Origin: Stereocaulon alpinum
Lineage: Eukaryota > Ascomycota > Lecanoromycetes > Lecanorales > Stereocaulaceae
Length of the DNA stretch: 64,000 nt
Assembly (NCBI GenBank): GCA_018257865.1
Contig: JAEUBA010000038.1
Span: forward strand, 186,001-250,000
Direction: 5' to 3'
This document shows positions 12,738 to 24,400 of the stretch, piece by piece; positions within the stretch are counted from its first letter, which is position 1; each line of letters starts with the position of its first letter. The translations under genes were made by a program, and so were the position numbers. The notes below the pieces were generated by a model. That model was not told where the DNA came from. It searched no databases and saw nothing but the letters and a program-made list of their open reading frames with translations.

Positions 12738-14093
12738 ATGTCTACCTCTACCTTGCCCAAGGACCTTATAGGCTTTCTCCACACCTCATTCCCCTCCGCT
12801 GTTCCAGGTACAACCACAGAGACTGATCTTCCCTCCACATCACACGCGCTTTACCCCTCCGTCACCTACACTGATCCCGAAAAAGTCGAAATATCACAAT
12901 GGCTCACCACCTCCGCCAGGCTAGCCGTACCAGACGAAGACGAAGCAAAGCATGCTGAGCGTTTGGGTTCGTTGAACATACATCTCTCTACTCGCACGAC
13001 GTTGTTAGGCAGCAAGCCATCTGTGGCGGATGTGGCACTATATTATAGACTTGCGCCTGCTGTGAAGGGGTGGAGTGCGGAGGAGAGGACAGGGGATAAA
13101 GGTTATCACCATATCGTGCGGTACATCGACTTTATCCAGAACGCGCCTTTGTTCGGGCTGTCGATCCCTGCGGACGAGAAGGTCAACATCGACGTCAATG
13201 ATGTCAAATTCGTGCACAAGCCAATAGATCCCAAAGAGGAGAAAGAGCGGAAGAAGAAAGAGAAAGCAGCCGCCGCTGCAGGAGCGGACAGCCAGACGCC
13301 ACTCGTCATCGGCAGAGGGAAAGAGAAGGGGCAGGATACCGCCAAGTCAAGAGAACAGCAGCCATCAGAGAACGCCAAACCAGCTACGTCAACCGACACA
13401 ACAGCTCAGCCCTCGAGAAAAGAAAAGAAAGAAAAAGCCCCCAAACCCGCCAAACAACCACCAAAAGAAACGCCCTTATCCCCCTCCCTCATCGACCTCC
13501 GCGTCGGCCACATCCTAAAAGCCATCCCCCACCCAGACGCCGACTCCCTCTACGTCTCCACCATCGCCTGCGGCGACCCCGCCGGCACGAAAGACACCTC
13601 CGAATACGAAGGCCAAATCGTCCGAACCGTCTGCTCAGGTTTAAACGGCCTGATACCACTAGAGGAGATGCAAGGCCGGAAGATAATCGCTGTATGCAAT
13701 CTCAAACCCGTCAAAATGCGCGGTATCACATCCGCAGCTATGGTTCTCGCCGCCTCACCGCGTTTAAAAGAAGGAGAAGAAGACCATCATGCTGGGCCCG
13801 TCGAACTCGTAAATCCACCGGAAGGAGCAAAAGCTGGGGAAAGGGTTTGCTTTCAAGGGTGGGAAGGCGAGCCGGAGGGACAATTGAATCCGAAGAAGAA
13901 GGTTTGGGAGACGTTGCAGCCGGGGTTTACTACGACGCAGGCGTTGGAGGTTGGGTTTGAGGTGGGGGGTGTGGAGGCTTTGAAGGGTCTGGAGGGGGAG
14001 AAGGGGGAGGGAGGTAAGGGGGTTGGGTTGTTGGTTACGAAGAGTGGTGGGGTTTGTACGGTTAGGAGTTTACAGGGGGCGACTGTAAGGTAG
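12738..14093 (+). CDS. ARC1: Arc1/EMAP-type tRNA-binding aminoacyl-tRNA synthetase cofactor
   Basis: Cytosolic cofactor that delivers tRNA to methionyl- and glutamyl-tRNA synthetases. It is a single exon of 451 residues. I start it at ATG 12738 (MSTSTLPK) because the frame upstream lacks an ATG. Residues ~1-150 look like the GST-C-like docking domain (SKPSVADVALYYRL). A lysine-rich linker (EEKERKKKEKAAAA, KKEKAPKPAKQ) follows. The C-terminal ~190 residues are the EMAPII/OB-fold tRNA-binding domain, with DLRVGHI, HPDADSLYV, RTVCSGL, NLKPVKMRG and SAAMVLAA. The domain order matches Arc1p. Confidence 0.92.
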   Translation: MSTSTLPKDLIGFLHTSFPSAVPGTTTETDLPSTSHALYPSVTYTDPEKVEISQWLTTSARLAVPDEDEAKHAERLGSLNIHLSTRTTLLGSKPSVADVALYYRLAPAVKGWSAEERTGDKGYHHIVRYIDFIQNAPLFGLSIPADEKVNIDVNDVKFVHKPIDPKEEKERKKKEKAAAAAGADSQTPLVIGRGKEKGQDTAKSREQQPSENAKPATSTDTTAQPSRKEKKEKAPKPAKQPPKETPLSPSLIDLRVGHILKAIPHPDADSLYVSTIACGDPAGTKDTSEYEGQIVRTVCSGLNGLIPLEEMQGRKIIAVCNLKPVKMRGITSAAMVLAASPRLKEGEEDHHAGPVELVNPPEGAKAGERVCFQGWEGEPEGQLNPKKKVWETLQPGFTTTQALEVGFEVGGVEALKGLEGEKGEGGKGVGLLVTKSGGVCTVRSLQGATVR

Positions 14094-14615
14094 ATGTTGT
14101 AGATGTAGAGTAACAAATAGGAAGGTGCCTAAAGTCGCTGATTCTTTGCCGTTACGGAATGCTGGTTGGCTTAGCATTGGCTTTTCCATTTGTTAGAAGC
14201 ATCAAATGCCTTAAATGCAGCTTTCCCAAAGCACAGATTCCTCTCCAGTCTACTCTTCGAACGCAAAAAAGTTGTGAATTCCTGCTCTGCATGACTAGAA
14301 AGCTACTGTTTAGCTCCATTCAAGCAAAGACCCTGCCATACTTTCCCAAAATTTCAGCAAAACCTTTCAGAACCCCTACTCGCATTGAGCCAAACCAGAC
14401 AACAGGTACAGAGCGAGAAACTCAAGTAGGCCTAGCGATTCATTCCCCAAAATTCAATTGATTTTCAACGCATATATACAAAAACCAGCTCCCAACTCAC
14501 ATCTCGCGACTATATACAAACCCCCCTCCCCCCTCCCCCTCTCCCCTTCCGCCATTCCCACTCACCCTATCTCTGCACCCCTTACCCCACGTTCATCGCA
14601 ATGAGATCAAGCCAC
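14094..14615. other. Convergent 3' region, ~520 bp
   Basis: Holds the 3' flanks of the Arc1-type gene (+) and the beta-lactamase-fold gene (-). A C-rich tract lies around 14521-14560. No gene was recognised. Confidence 0.45.
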
Positions 14616-16236
14616 TCAACGTTCAATATTCGCCACAAACTCCTGCTGATACCCATCCATACTCCCATGCGCATGATCACCATCAGTCATCTGCCTCACA
14701 GGCACGTTACCACCACTAGACTTATTTGCCTGACCAGCGGCATAGACTTGGCTTTCGAGATTGGCCCAGAGGCCCATGACTTCGGCGTCTTAAAAGCCAC
14801 TCGTTAGCCACGTATTTCAAGACTTGAATGACCAGTGGCTGCGCCCGCAAAAGAGAGATTCCACTCACCAGCAAACGGCAAAATCTGACTAGCAATAATC
14901 CCCCCAACACCGTTCTCCCTATCCGCCCACCAAAACAGATTCGGCAATCCAGCCCACCACCCCGTATTCCTCCCCCTACCTGTCGCGCCCTCATGAATAG
15001 TAATCATAAACGTCAATCCCCATCCCTGCGGCTGGTCAGGCGGCTGCGGATATAGCATCGGGATAGGATTCGTATAGTGGGGTTTCACAGCTTTGATAGG
15101 CCTGCGGCCGAAATCCGGGAACTGCGGGATCTGATTCCTGAACATTTCGTCAACGGAGGCTTTGCTCAGGATGCGATGGTGGGTCGTTGGGGATAAGCCG
15201 TCGTTGAGGAGGGTAGCGATGAGTTTGGAGTAGTCTGTTGGGCGACCGAAACAGCCTGCGCCGGCGCTGTTGTAGACTTGGTCGACTTCTTTGCCGGTTA
15301 TGATTAGTGGGCGGCGGTAGAGGTGGTCGCGGAAGCGGATATGGGTGCCTTCGGGCGTCGTTTCTCTTTGGTGCATGTGCGCTAGTTGATGCCGCATTTG
15401 GGGGGTTGGGAACATGGTTAGGTGGTGGATGCCAAGGGGGGCGAAGATGTGCGTTTGGAAGTATTCATTTAGGGACATGCCAGAAACGCGCTCGATGATG
15501 GTGCCGGCCCAGTCGATACCGATCTAGTGGCTGGGAGTTAATGCAAGGGAAGGGAAGAGGGAAGACGGTTAGTACGCACTCCGTAGCTCCAGTCGGTGCC
15601 TGGTTCAAATGAAAGGGGTATGTTTAGCATGCTGTGATGAGCGTCGAATTCTTCGATGCCGGCTGGTTGGCCGTACGCATCGATCTTTTCGCTGAAGAAG
15701 GTGTACCTGCCATTTACCGGTCAATCTTAGCTCGCTTAAACACTCATATATCAGAGAACTTAGAGTCGTACTCGAAGCCAGCTTCGGAATTTGTCAGTAG
15801 ATGTCAAACGTGTACAAGCGATGGATATTGTACCAGTATGGGTTAACAACATGCGCATAGTTATACGGGTCTTCTTGTCCACCATCTCGGCTCTGCCATC
15901 CTTAACGCTCTTCAAGATACGGACGGTTTTGAGTTCAGGGGCAATGCGTTCCACGGCATCGGCATCATCGAGCCCAAGCTTGCCCTGCTCATTCATTTGC
16001 ATGGCAGCAATGCCACCAATCATTTTCGTGCATGATGCGATCCAGAAGACGTTTTCAAGAGTCATAGGTTCATTGGAGTCAACGCCTCGTTTCCCACTGG
16101 CATGTGAGAATAGTGTCTTTCCAAATCTATCAACGACAACGGCGACACAGCCAGGGATTCTGTTTGGGTCGGCGGTCACGTCGTCCATAGACTTGGCCAT
16201 GGCCGCCTTGGCTTGGTCGGAGAATTGTCCTGCCAT
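14616..16236 (-). CDS. Serine beta-lactamase-fold hydrolase/transesterase (EstB/LovD-like)
   Basis: Five exons, 16236-15834, 15781-15772, 15706-15580, 15523-14869 and 14788-14616, give 455 residues. The catalytic SxxK is visible as SCTK in FWIASCTKMIGG near residue 70, and the Tyr motif as DWSYG. The rest follows class C beta-lactamase-like esterases: HTAGFEYTFF, MLLTHT, then GWGLTF and NTGWWAGLPN near the end. The second exon is only 10 nt but is needed to encode AGFE and keep frame. Fungal relatives include esterases, D-aminopeptidase-like enzymes and LovD acyltransferases. The substrate is not evident. There is no signal peptide, so it is probably cytosolic. Confidence 0.87.
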
Positions 16237-16742
16237 TTCACTTTAACTTTAGCTTTCAACTGGGATTATCGATCTTGTATAGGACGCGACGTGTTAACGA
16301 GGGAGGAGGAAAGCTCTTTAAACGATTACATTTGGAGAGGCTGAGCTCCCCTAGAGCTCCCGTTCCACCGCGTCTTGCCGTCATCGCAAAAGCTTTGCGG
16401 GGTAGCTCCCTTCCAAAGCCATATCGAACATTGGTCAGCGGGGAAGTGGAAATTCAAAGGGTAGTGGAATCAAGCCTTGAAGCTTGAAAGCCACGTTGCC
16501 TTTAAGGATGCTGTACTCCTCTTTCGTGTATTTGGAAGCTTCCATTGCGGGATGCTTACAAATAAGCGAGACTGATTGCTCATTTCGGTAAGAAGACTCT
16601 TGGATGTCCCCAAAGCGTGCAAATCTGCTTGAAAATGATCGCAATGTAGCACAGATGGAGAATCATGCAGCAAAGAGAACATTGAGAACGCGCGGAGTTA
16701 TATGCAACGGTCGACACACGAGAATATGAATCTATTGCCCAA
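16237..16742. other. Intergenic, ~500 bp
   Basis: Lies between the start of the beta-lactamase-fold gene and the 3' end of the DUF92 gene. No supported coding or repeat feature. Confidence 0.45.
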
Positions 16743-17941
16743 TTAATTCAACGTGCTTCGTAATGGTATATGCCACACATAGCTTGCTACCATCATACCA
16801 CCTACGCTCATGAGGGATGCCATAAGCAAATTGACGGCATTGTTATCCAATATACCCAGGCCACTTTCGATGTGCCGGCTCGGCTCGTCACTCCTCTTGT
16901 TCGCAGGAACTCGTGACCCAGACACAAGTACCTGAAAATGGTGAGCCACTCTATCATATTTTCAGGAACAGCACCCACCTTATTCCCGCCGGTCCCTTCT
17001 ATTACCTTCCCTGTCCTTGTGTCAATCACGCTAGCCTGGAACCATCCACCAAGTGCACTATCGAGCACACTACCAAGGCCTCCCCATATTGTGACTGCAA
17101 GTACCCAGAAAAGCTGCTCTTTCGGTCCCCATCCATTTCCGCCTTCGAGCCCAGCTTTATTACCGAATGCTCTCCCTCGGATCCCAGTCTCCATAGTGCA
17201 GAACGGAAGGAGGACGACAGAGGTAATAGCAATGACAAAGGCTCCGCCAAAGCCAGCTAGAGTCCCTGTCAAGGAGACACCGCCATTGGTACCTGGTGGT
17301 ACCTGTCGTAAGTTCCAAGAGGTAAGAAGTCGAGGCTTGCTTCTGGACAAGATGCCTAGTTCGGACGAGAAGGTGTCTGCGGCTACAGCCGCGTAGTTGC
17401 TACAGGAGCTCTGTCAGTCGTTACTGTTTAGTCACATGGAATACTGCGGCCGAAAGCAGTCGCTACAGTACCTTACCTGACTATTCCAACAACTAGCAGG
17501 TCACTGCCGTAAGCCCAACAATCTTGCTCTGAAGCATAGCCCCTTGCCCTTGCCAGCAATTGCCGATAATGAAGAAGTATGAGTGCCGAAGCCACGACTG
17601 AGTTGGCTAAGACTTGGATATGTGTTCGAGCACCTTCTCCGCCTGAAGCTCCTGAGGAAGCAAGTGTTACTTGGGCTTTCACGTCGTGTTTGACCTGACA
17701 TCACGTCAGTAGCCGTTCATCCTTCAGATGCACGATTCTATATCAAAAGCATTACCTTAGTGACAGCTGTCCCGGCTAAGAAAAACACCACCAGAAGAGC
17801 AAAGAAGATGCTCCATGGATGTACGGCATGTACAATCGCAGTGAGTGCTGCAGTAACAATACCAGCTGGCGTCAGGGACTTGCGGGACCAGGCACGATAT
17901 ACCAGCGCACATGTCGCCGGAACGGCGATGTAGGGGTGCAT
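16743..17941 (-). CDS. DUF92/TMEM19-family integral membrane protein
   Basis: Four exons, 17941-17756, 17694-17477, 17399-16979 and 16931-16743, encode 337 residues. Hydrophobic helices alternate with conserved DUF92 motifs: GIVTAALTAIVHAVHPW, KHDVKAQVTLASSGASGGEG, the AADTFSSELGILS block rebuilt across the second intron, PPGTNGGVSLTGTLAG and GGWGSVLDSALGGWFQ-type segments. DUF92 members are polytopic membrane proteins; some plant members are linked to phytyl-phosphate kinase activity, but the fungal role is unknown. The start codon lies 128 bp from that of the divergent carrier gene. Confidence 0.88.
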
Positions 17942-18069
17942 TACATTGATGCTTTAGAGAGGTTAATAAAGAAGAGCCATTACGAACGACCGTTCCGAGA
18001 TAAGCCGTTGGACTTGCAGCAGCCTACTGCAAGGAATCGCGATACCTATGCTTAGTCAGCCGCTTTCCG
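17942..18069. promoter_or_regulatory. Compact bidirectional promoter (DUF92 / Leu5-type carrier)
   Basis: Only 128 bp separate two divergent start codons, so both 5' UTRs and promoters must share this interval. No consensus motif was identified. Confidence 0.55.
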
Positions 18070-19394
18070 ATGGCCGAGCCTTCCACCTATTCTCCGCTAC
18101 GTCAGAAGCATGAACCAACACTCTCTCTTGACAAACGCTTGAAAGACAGACAATGTACCCTGCTCGAAGTTCCTGCTCATTTCGAATCAAAGCTGGGTAT
18201 GAGCCAGGCTCATGACAATGCCACCGCACCAACGCAACGCACTCAGATTTCGGAGATGGCAGTCCCGCGTGGGCAACATTCAGACTTACAGCCTGCAGGT
18301 CGAGAGACGATAGCATCTAAGGGGGCTGGGAGCCAAACGCATAAGCACAAGCAGAATATAGATTATGTCTTGAGATCAGGACTGGCTGGCGGGTTAGCAG
18401 GATGCGCCGTACGATCCCTCTACATCGCGTGCCTATGCCTTTGTGCTGATAAATCTTACAGGCCAAAACAGCCGTTGGTCCCCTCGACCGCGTCAAGATT
18501 CTGTTCCAAGCTTCTAGCCCCCAATTTGCAAAGTACACGGGCTCCTGGTTTGGCGTTGTAACCGCGATGAAAGATATCAACCGTCAGGACGGAATGCGAG
18601 GTCTTTTCCGAGGCCACTCAGCAACTCTTCTCCGTATCTTTCCCTATGCAGCTATCAAATTCATTGCCTATGAGCAAGTACGGGCCGTCCTTATCTCCTC
18701 TCCCGCTCAAGAAACGACCGTCCGGCGCCTTCTGTCTGGCTCTATCGCCGGTGTCACCTCCGTCTTCTTCACCTATCCTCTAGAGGTGATCCGCGTTCGC
18801 CTAGCCTTTGAGACAAGGAAAGATTTTCGCTCTTCGCTTTCGAGTATATGCCGACAGATCTACCATGAAAAACCTCATGATCCTTCCGCATTCCCCACTC
18901 AATCAACGAATCTCCCCAACGCAGTCGTCTCGGCACCCAAATCTGGTATCATCAATTTCTACCGCGGATTCTCGCCAACACTAGTCGGCATGGTACCATA
19001 CGCTGGAGTGTCGTTTCTGACACATGATACCGCAAAGGATTGGCTGCGTGACCCTCTCCTGGCGCCCTATACAGTCAGAGATTTCTCCAACCGGGACTCT
19101 AATACCCCGATGATACTAAAAGCATGGGCACAGTTACTGGCAGGTGGCCTCGCAGGTCTAGTCTCGCAAACAGCATCATATCCTCTCGAAGTAATCAGAA
19201 GGCGAATGCAAGTGGGTGGGGCAGTGGGCGACGGCCATCGGCTCGGCATAGCGGAAACTGCCAGTAGAATATATAAAGAGACGGGCTTTAGGGGATTTTG
19301 GGTTGGGCTGACGATAGGTTATGTCAAAGTTGTGCCCATGGTCGCTGTGAGCTTTTTTACTTATGAGAGGATGAAGTGGGTGTTGGGAGTTTGA
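18070..19394 (+). CDS. LEU5: Mitochondrial carrier, Leu5/SLC25A42-type (coenzyme A transport)
   Basis: Inner-membrane carrier with three repeats of about 100 residues. Exons 18070-18408 and 18462-19394 give 423 residues. A ~95-residue hydrophilic N-terminus precedes LRSGLAGGLAGCAAKTAVGPLDRVK, whose PLDRVK signature is joined across the 53-bp intron. The second signature is FFTYPLEVIRVRLAFET, and the third is the YPLEVIRRRMQ helix. The second signature's VRLAFET resembles yeast Leu5p and human SLC25A16/42, carriers that import CoA or its precursor. The substrate is inferred from that similarity only. Confidence 0.86.
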
Positions 19395-19825
19395 CGGGCA
19401 CTAGCACTTGAACTGCTATGTATGCATATGGAGGCGTTGGAAGGCACGGCCCATCGGGCACTTATTCATGCATTGAGTAGGCGTTCAGATGGCTGGTCAG
19501 AGGCTTGTTGGGTATACGTATTGACCAATCCTTTACGACCTTGGTAAGTAGGGCTTTACTCTTGTCAATGCAGGGTGCCCTCAGATCCCTACCTTAGGAA
19601 CATTCAACTACAGCCGCAAGGCTTGACATGGATGTTGCATGTAGTAGAGTGGAGCGGCCCAGTTTGATGTTAATCGCCTATTTCATAGGCACAGACGCCC
19701 CACAATAGACGTTTGACAGCTGCGCTACTACGCATGTGTCTCAAAGAGGAAGTCTAATATAAAGCACCCATGAGCGCGGTCATCTTGCAATTCTCGCAAC
19801 TTCATGAGCCTCAAGACTTTCACAA
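19395..19825. other. Intergenic, ~430 bp
   Basis: 3' flank of the carrier and promoter of the secreted-protein gene at 19826. No feature was recognised. Confidence 0.45.
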
Positions 19826-20594
19826 ATGAGCGTTCTAAACCTCTTCCAGCATTCCATCTTTCTCGGTTCTTTCGCTCTTGCTGTCTCGGCTGCATCAGAC
19901 ATCTCGGCTGCTGTACCAGCACACCTAGCTCTCTCTGACTCTACTAACGCACCCCGAGATGCGTCACCAACTGCTCGTCAAACCCCAGCTGTCGTGACAT
20001 CTTCTGGCATGGTCATCGATGCATTGAACCAGACATTGGGCAATATTACTGGGATATCCGTAAAGTACGTTTGAAGCATCCTACTTCCCAAGGAGGCATA
20101 CAATTTCCCTGTAATTTGATTAGAAGCATACCGATGAAAGACTCACCTTTAGGCCGCAACTGCCACACCACTTCAGATATGCAATACCCAGAACGGACCT
20201 CGTCTTCGCCTTCCTAACCCTCGGCAGTGGCAGTACGCCACCGTCACCAGACTTGCGGGACGTGATTTCACTGGCCGAGAGAGAGGCGGTCAAAGAAGAG
20301 TCTTCTCACGGTGAAGAACCCGTCGGCAGCAAGCTCGAATATGATTATAGAACTGCAAGATTCAAGCTTTTACCGAGACCCGCGCTGCTGTGGACCACAT
20401 GGGGAGACGCGGTAAAGGGATTACTTGCCATGTTCGCGATCTATAAGACTGTGGAATTGAGGTTCAATCTTGAGAAGGCTGGGCAACATATGGGGGTTGG
20501 ATTCTTGAGTTTGCAAGATGGATCCGAGGCCTTCGAATCCGTGCCAAACGTGGGTATCCCAAATGTCACATCCGGCGCAGTGCAGACAGAATGA
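19826..20594 (+). CDS. Hypothetical secreted or membrane-tethered protein
   Basis: Exons 19826-20064 and 20153-20594 give 226 residues. The N-terminus (LFQHSIFLGSFALAVSA) is a good signal peptide. The mature part begins with a Ser/Thr/Ala-rich segment containing an N-glycosylation site (NQTL). Exon 2 contributes YAIPRTDLVFAFLTLG, an acidic region, and a hydrophobic segment LWTTWGDAVKGLLAMFAIYK that could be a membrane helix or a buried core. No family was recognised. The 88-bp intron splits a Lys codon and removes an early stop. Confidence 0.65.
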
Positions 20595-21508
20595 AACACA
20601 CTCTCGCCGTTGAACAGTACGTCCGCTTCATCTTTGAACGAAGATTTGCAATCTACGATCGACCTATCAACGCGCATGTCCCGCACACTTGAAGGATTTC
20701 CTGACCCTCATCAAATATACAATCTCTCGTCCAGTAAGTACATTTCTTACCTCACTCGCAATCCAGGCAGAACCCACTAAATCATTCTCGATGTCATCAA
20801 TCGACCGTGTGCGCAATCACTATTGGAAAATCCGAAACATCTTCCAGCGTCTAGTTTTCAACCGACGGCAGGACAATACCGTGTACGCAGACGCATAGAA
20901 GGGCGGCTCTGAACGCGATGATTCCTGTGGTAACCGGCCAGGCTATGGTCTTCAATGTGACTAGGGCTCCTTCATTCAGACTTCCACCGACCTCAACATC
21001 AGATCAAGGCCGAAATATTCTGAACATAGAGAGCATTGTGGCGTTGAGCGAGGCACGTAGATACGGTAACTATGCTTTCCTCAAATAGCGGAGCTGCTAG
21101 TTGGTCAAGCTCGCCAAGGATGCCCCGCCTTGCGCCATCTCCAATATTACCCTAACGTTGCAAACAAGGGCCAGCATGGCTGAGCATCCAGCTATCAAAG
21201 TCAGACATCATGAGAACAACATGTTTGTGCATATATGCGTTGTTCGAATGTTGCTCGTGAACTCTTCGTACACTGGCTCGACTGGCCATTGTCCGTTCAC
21301 AAAGCCCAACGTTATAACTACGACCCAGGCCAAGTATTGTCTCTTTCTAACCTGAAGCAGCTTGCAAGGCTCGCCGCTTCTTTTTCTATCCTGTACACTC
21401 TCAATCTTTTGCTCGTTTGCCAGTGTCTTGGAACTCCGCATGTTCACATTTTACATGACAGACCCGCAGATTCACACAAAACATAACTCATAAGCGAACC
21501 TCCTCAAG
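20595..21508. other. Intergenic, ~910 bp
   Basis: Contains short open frames (for example 20689-20898) without recognisable similarity or a usable exon chain. The last ~60 bp before 21509 form the promoter or leader of the next gene. Confidence 0.45.
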
Positions 21509-22110
21509 ATGGCCGGACTATTCCCTCCACCTAGCGAAATGCGTCCCACATTCAAAGATGACTCCGACGCAATCCCCTATAAAGCTCAACCGCTAGGTCC
21601 CAAGTCATTCACCGGCATGGTCAATAACGCAAGTCTCGCGCTCGACCCTTTTCCCTCTCCACATTGTTAATGAAGCATTTGCAGTCCGAAACAGCCGTCG
21701 AAGATCGCTACAGATACAATGCTATCTCCTCGGAAGGCCCCACTAATATGGGCGGCGGAAACCTCTACAAAGACCGCCTCGCAGCCGAGATCGAGGCAAG
21801 CAGAGACCCGAACAGCGGCTACAACGCATGGAACAAGAAGCGACAAGAGGCTATTGATAGGGGCGAGGACCCTAATTCGGCATTGTTAGCAATGATCGAG
21901 GCGAGACAGCCTGATAGTTATCTTGAGAGAGCGTGGAGGAAGATGACTGGGAAGAAGAAGACGAGGGCTGAGGAGAGGGAAGCGAAAGAGGCGAAAGCGA
22001 GGAAGAAGATGGAGATGCAGGTACCAGGGAAGAAAGGGGCAGACGTGGGGATTGCGGAGATCCATGGGGGAGCCGAGGCGTACAAGCAGGATGATGGGGT
22101 GATAAGATGA
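21509..22110 (+). CDS. Small conserved-looking hypothetical protein, Lys/Glu-rich C-terminus
   Basis: Exons 21509-21628 and 21685-22110 encode 181 residues, starting MAGLFPPPSEMRP. The 56-bp intron has a GC donor (AAC|GCAAGT) and a TTGCAG acceptor, and this joins MVNN to SETAVEDRYRYNAISSEG in frame. With a GT donor no model gives that continuity. The middle contains GNLYKDRLAAEIEAS and GYNAWNKKRQEAIDRGEDP. The C-terminal third is a charged helix (KKKTRAEEREAKEAKARKK). No signal peptide or membrane helix. The family was not recognised, though the pattern looks like a conserved fungal protein. Confidence 0.75.
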
Positions 22111-22389
22111 AAGATTGGGGGTGAGAATTAGGCGGAAAAGCGTTTACTGCATATGCACAAGCGAAGATAGCGGGTATACTCCACGCCATGGTATCAAAGT
22201 GACTTGCGTCATGATTTACGACAATATAAAGCGGAGATTAGACATCGTCTCCTGTCTAAAGACGTTGTGATAACGTAGAATACGTATCAACCTCTTCTTG
22301 GCCATGAATTATAATGCTTAGTAAGCCGAATATCGACTTGACTCCCATTCCAGTTTTCCAAAAGTCCATACCATCCACCAGCCACCATC

Positions 22390-23034
22390 ATGAAGCCCAC
22401 AAACCCAGTCTGCTCTGCCCTCAGCAGACAAATTCTCATCCCCAAACCGCGCACGCCCTCAAATTTCCGTGCAAGACCTTTCAGCACCACATCGCGTCAA
22501 CGCGCCCCAAACCGCATCTACGATCCGTAAGTACGTTACCCAACCCCACATCTCGCTCGCCCGTCATCTCCCAAACCACTGCTACCAATTTACAATATCC
22601 CAGAAAGGCTAATTGCATGACATAGAATCCGCTCCCCTACAGACCTCGACACCCTCCTCCTCCTCTCCTCCTCCTCCCGCACCCCCCTCCTAACCCTCTG
22701 GACAACCTCCTCCTGTCCCTCCTGCCACCACATCCGCCCCCTCCTAACATCCCTCATCTCCTCCGGCGCAGGCGAATCCCACGGTGGCGTGTCTTTCGCA
22801 GAAGTCGAATTCGACTCGCCCACACTTGGGGAAGTGGCGGGGCGGTATATGATTACGAGCATACCGACATTGATGGCGTTTAGTAGGGGGGAAGCGCAGA
22901 TTGAGACGAGGTTGATGGATGTGAGGGAGATGAGGGACGAGGCGTTTCTGAGGCTGTGGATTGAGGATGAGGCGGGGAGGGGTGGTGGTATGGGGGTTTT
23001 GGGGGGGTTATTTGGGTTTGGGGGGAAGCAATAA
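22390..23034 (+). CDS. Mitochondrial thioredoxin-fold protein
   Basis: Exons 22390-22526 and 22626-23034 encode 181 residues. The N-terminus is Arg/Ser/Thr-rich without acidic residues (PRTPSNFRARPFSTTSRQR), typical of a mitochondrial presequence. The fold shows a CPSC active-site-like motif in TLWTTSSCPSCHHIRPLL and a cis-Pro motif in YMITSIPTLMAF. The CPSC pair suggests redox activity, but the canonical CGPC is absent. The C-terminus is Gly-rich (GGLFGFGGKQ). The stop lies only 17 bp from that of the convergent neighbour. Confidence 0.82.
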
Positions 23035-23051
23035 TACAATGATATTGGAAT

Positions 23052-24226
23052 CTAGGAAGTCTCAACCACCCCCGTCGTCGGTTTCCCCCTCCCCGGCCTC
23101 CTACTCAAATGTCCACTCCCCATATACCCCCCCCTCTTCCTCGGCAACTCCAACTCAAAACGCACCTCCCTCCACTCCTGCGCCCTCTCCTGCTTGAAAA
23201 ATTCCCCCAACCCCTTGAGCGTGTCCGCAAGCGTATAATACGTCATCGCTTTCCGTTCTGATAATTCGCGGAAGTCGCCGACGCTGAAGGTCACATTGTC
23301 GAGGTTGGGGAATTCTCGCGTGAATTGGTAGATGCCGGCTGTTACGGGGAGGAGGCCGCGTTTTTCGAGGATGAAGGGGAGGACGGCGGATAGGGCGGCG
23401 GTTATTGTGTCGAGGCCTTGGCGGTTTGGGAGGCGGGGGCCGAAGGAGTGGACTGTAGGGTGAGGGGTTGGAGTTAGCTTTTGTTTGTTGGATATCGATC
23501 AGAGAGTCGGGAAAAGGAAAATTTCTCGAACGTTCGGAAAAGGACTCTTTTGCGAGTACCAGAGACATCGAACGCCTCAGATTTGTGCTTCTGAAGACCG
23601 AACAATAGCTCAGAAAGACCACTTACAATCCAACTCCAGCGGTGGATTCGAGGCTGCGACTCCATATCTTATGAAGTCTGTGAGGGGTGCGACACTGAAA
23701 TTCGAACCCTTGGACATCGATGGCGAATAGCTAACGCTATCACTGGTCGTAACGTTCCGCGCATCCGTGAAGAAAACATTCGGAGCTGGTTTCCGGAAGA
23801 GAGCTGTGTCAACGGTCTCATTATTGTGAAATGGCTGTACTTGCAGTGGATTGGTGATTGCAACAGCTATTACCCTCGTGGTAACGAAAAGAAAAAGAAC
23901 CTGGAGCCAGATCGTTACAGTAAACAGCATCCCAGCTATACCGGATCCTTCACATCTCGTCTAAGTTCACGTGGGGACCCCTCCCTAAAGGTCAGCGCAT
24001 ATCCCCACGCCTGTACGCGCTTCCCGTCTCCGATGCAGGGACTGGAGGTTGTTAGGTGCGGATATATGTTTGAGGGTGCGTCAAGGGTGAACCGCTGCGG
24101 AGGTAGAACCGCTGGTTGTGGGAAGGGAAGGGATGGTTTGGGAGGTGAGGGAAGGTAAGTCGTGGTGTAGGGAGTTGGGAGTGTGGGTGTGGAACGTAGG
24201 TTGTTTTGAGGGGAGGGGTGAGACAT
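23052..24226 (-). CDS. Single-pass membrane protein of unknown function
   Basis: Exons 24226-24017, 23960-23627 and 23452-23052 encode 314 residues. A Pro-rich cytosolic N-terminus (LPTPYTTTYLPSPPKPSLPF) is followed by one strong membrane helix (MLFTVTIWLQVLFLFVTTRV) near residues 78-97. The predicted luminal or extracellular part has N-glycosylation sites (NNET, NVT, NFS). The last exon carries GLDTITAALSAVLPFILEKRG, EFPNLDNVTFSVGDF and a basic tail. This resembles fungal hypothetical proteins with a lone N-terminal anchor, but I recognise no named family. Confidence 0.7.
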
Positions 24227-24400
24227 TGTGAGTATGGTGTTTGGGTTAGGGTAAGTGTTTGTCTCCTTCTGGGATAGTCAGCAGGGATGGGAGAGCTTTT
24301 GAGTATAATTTAAACTGGTTCTATCAGACGTAATCATACATTCCAATGTGCCTGATTGATATTCATCTCCACCTACTCTTACCCAACAACCTTCAACCCA

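Noticed and set aside
20689..20898. ORF downstream of the secreted protein as an extra exon
   Set aside because: No donor before the stop at 20594 keeps frame into it, and it has no recognisable content.
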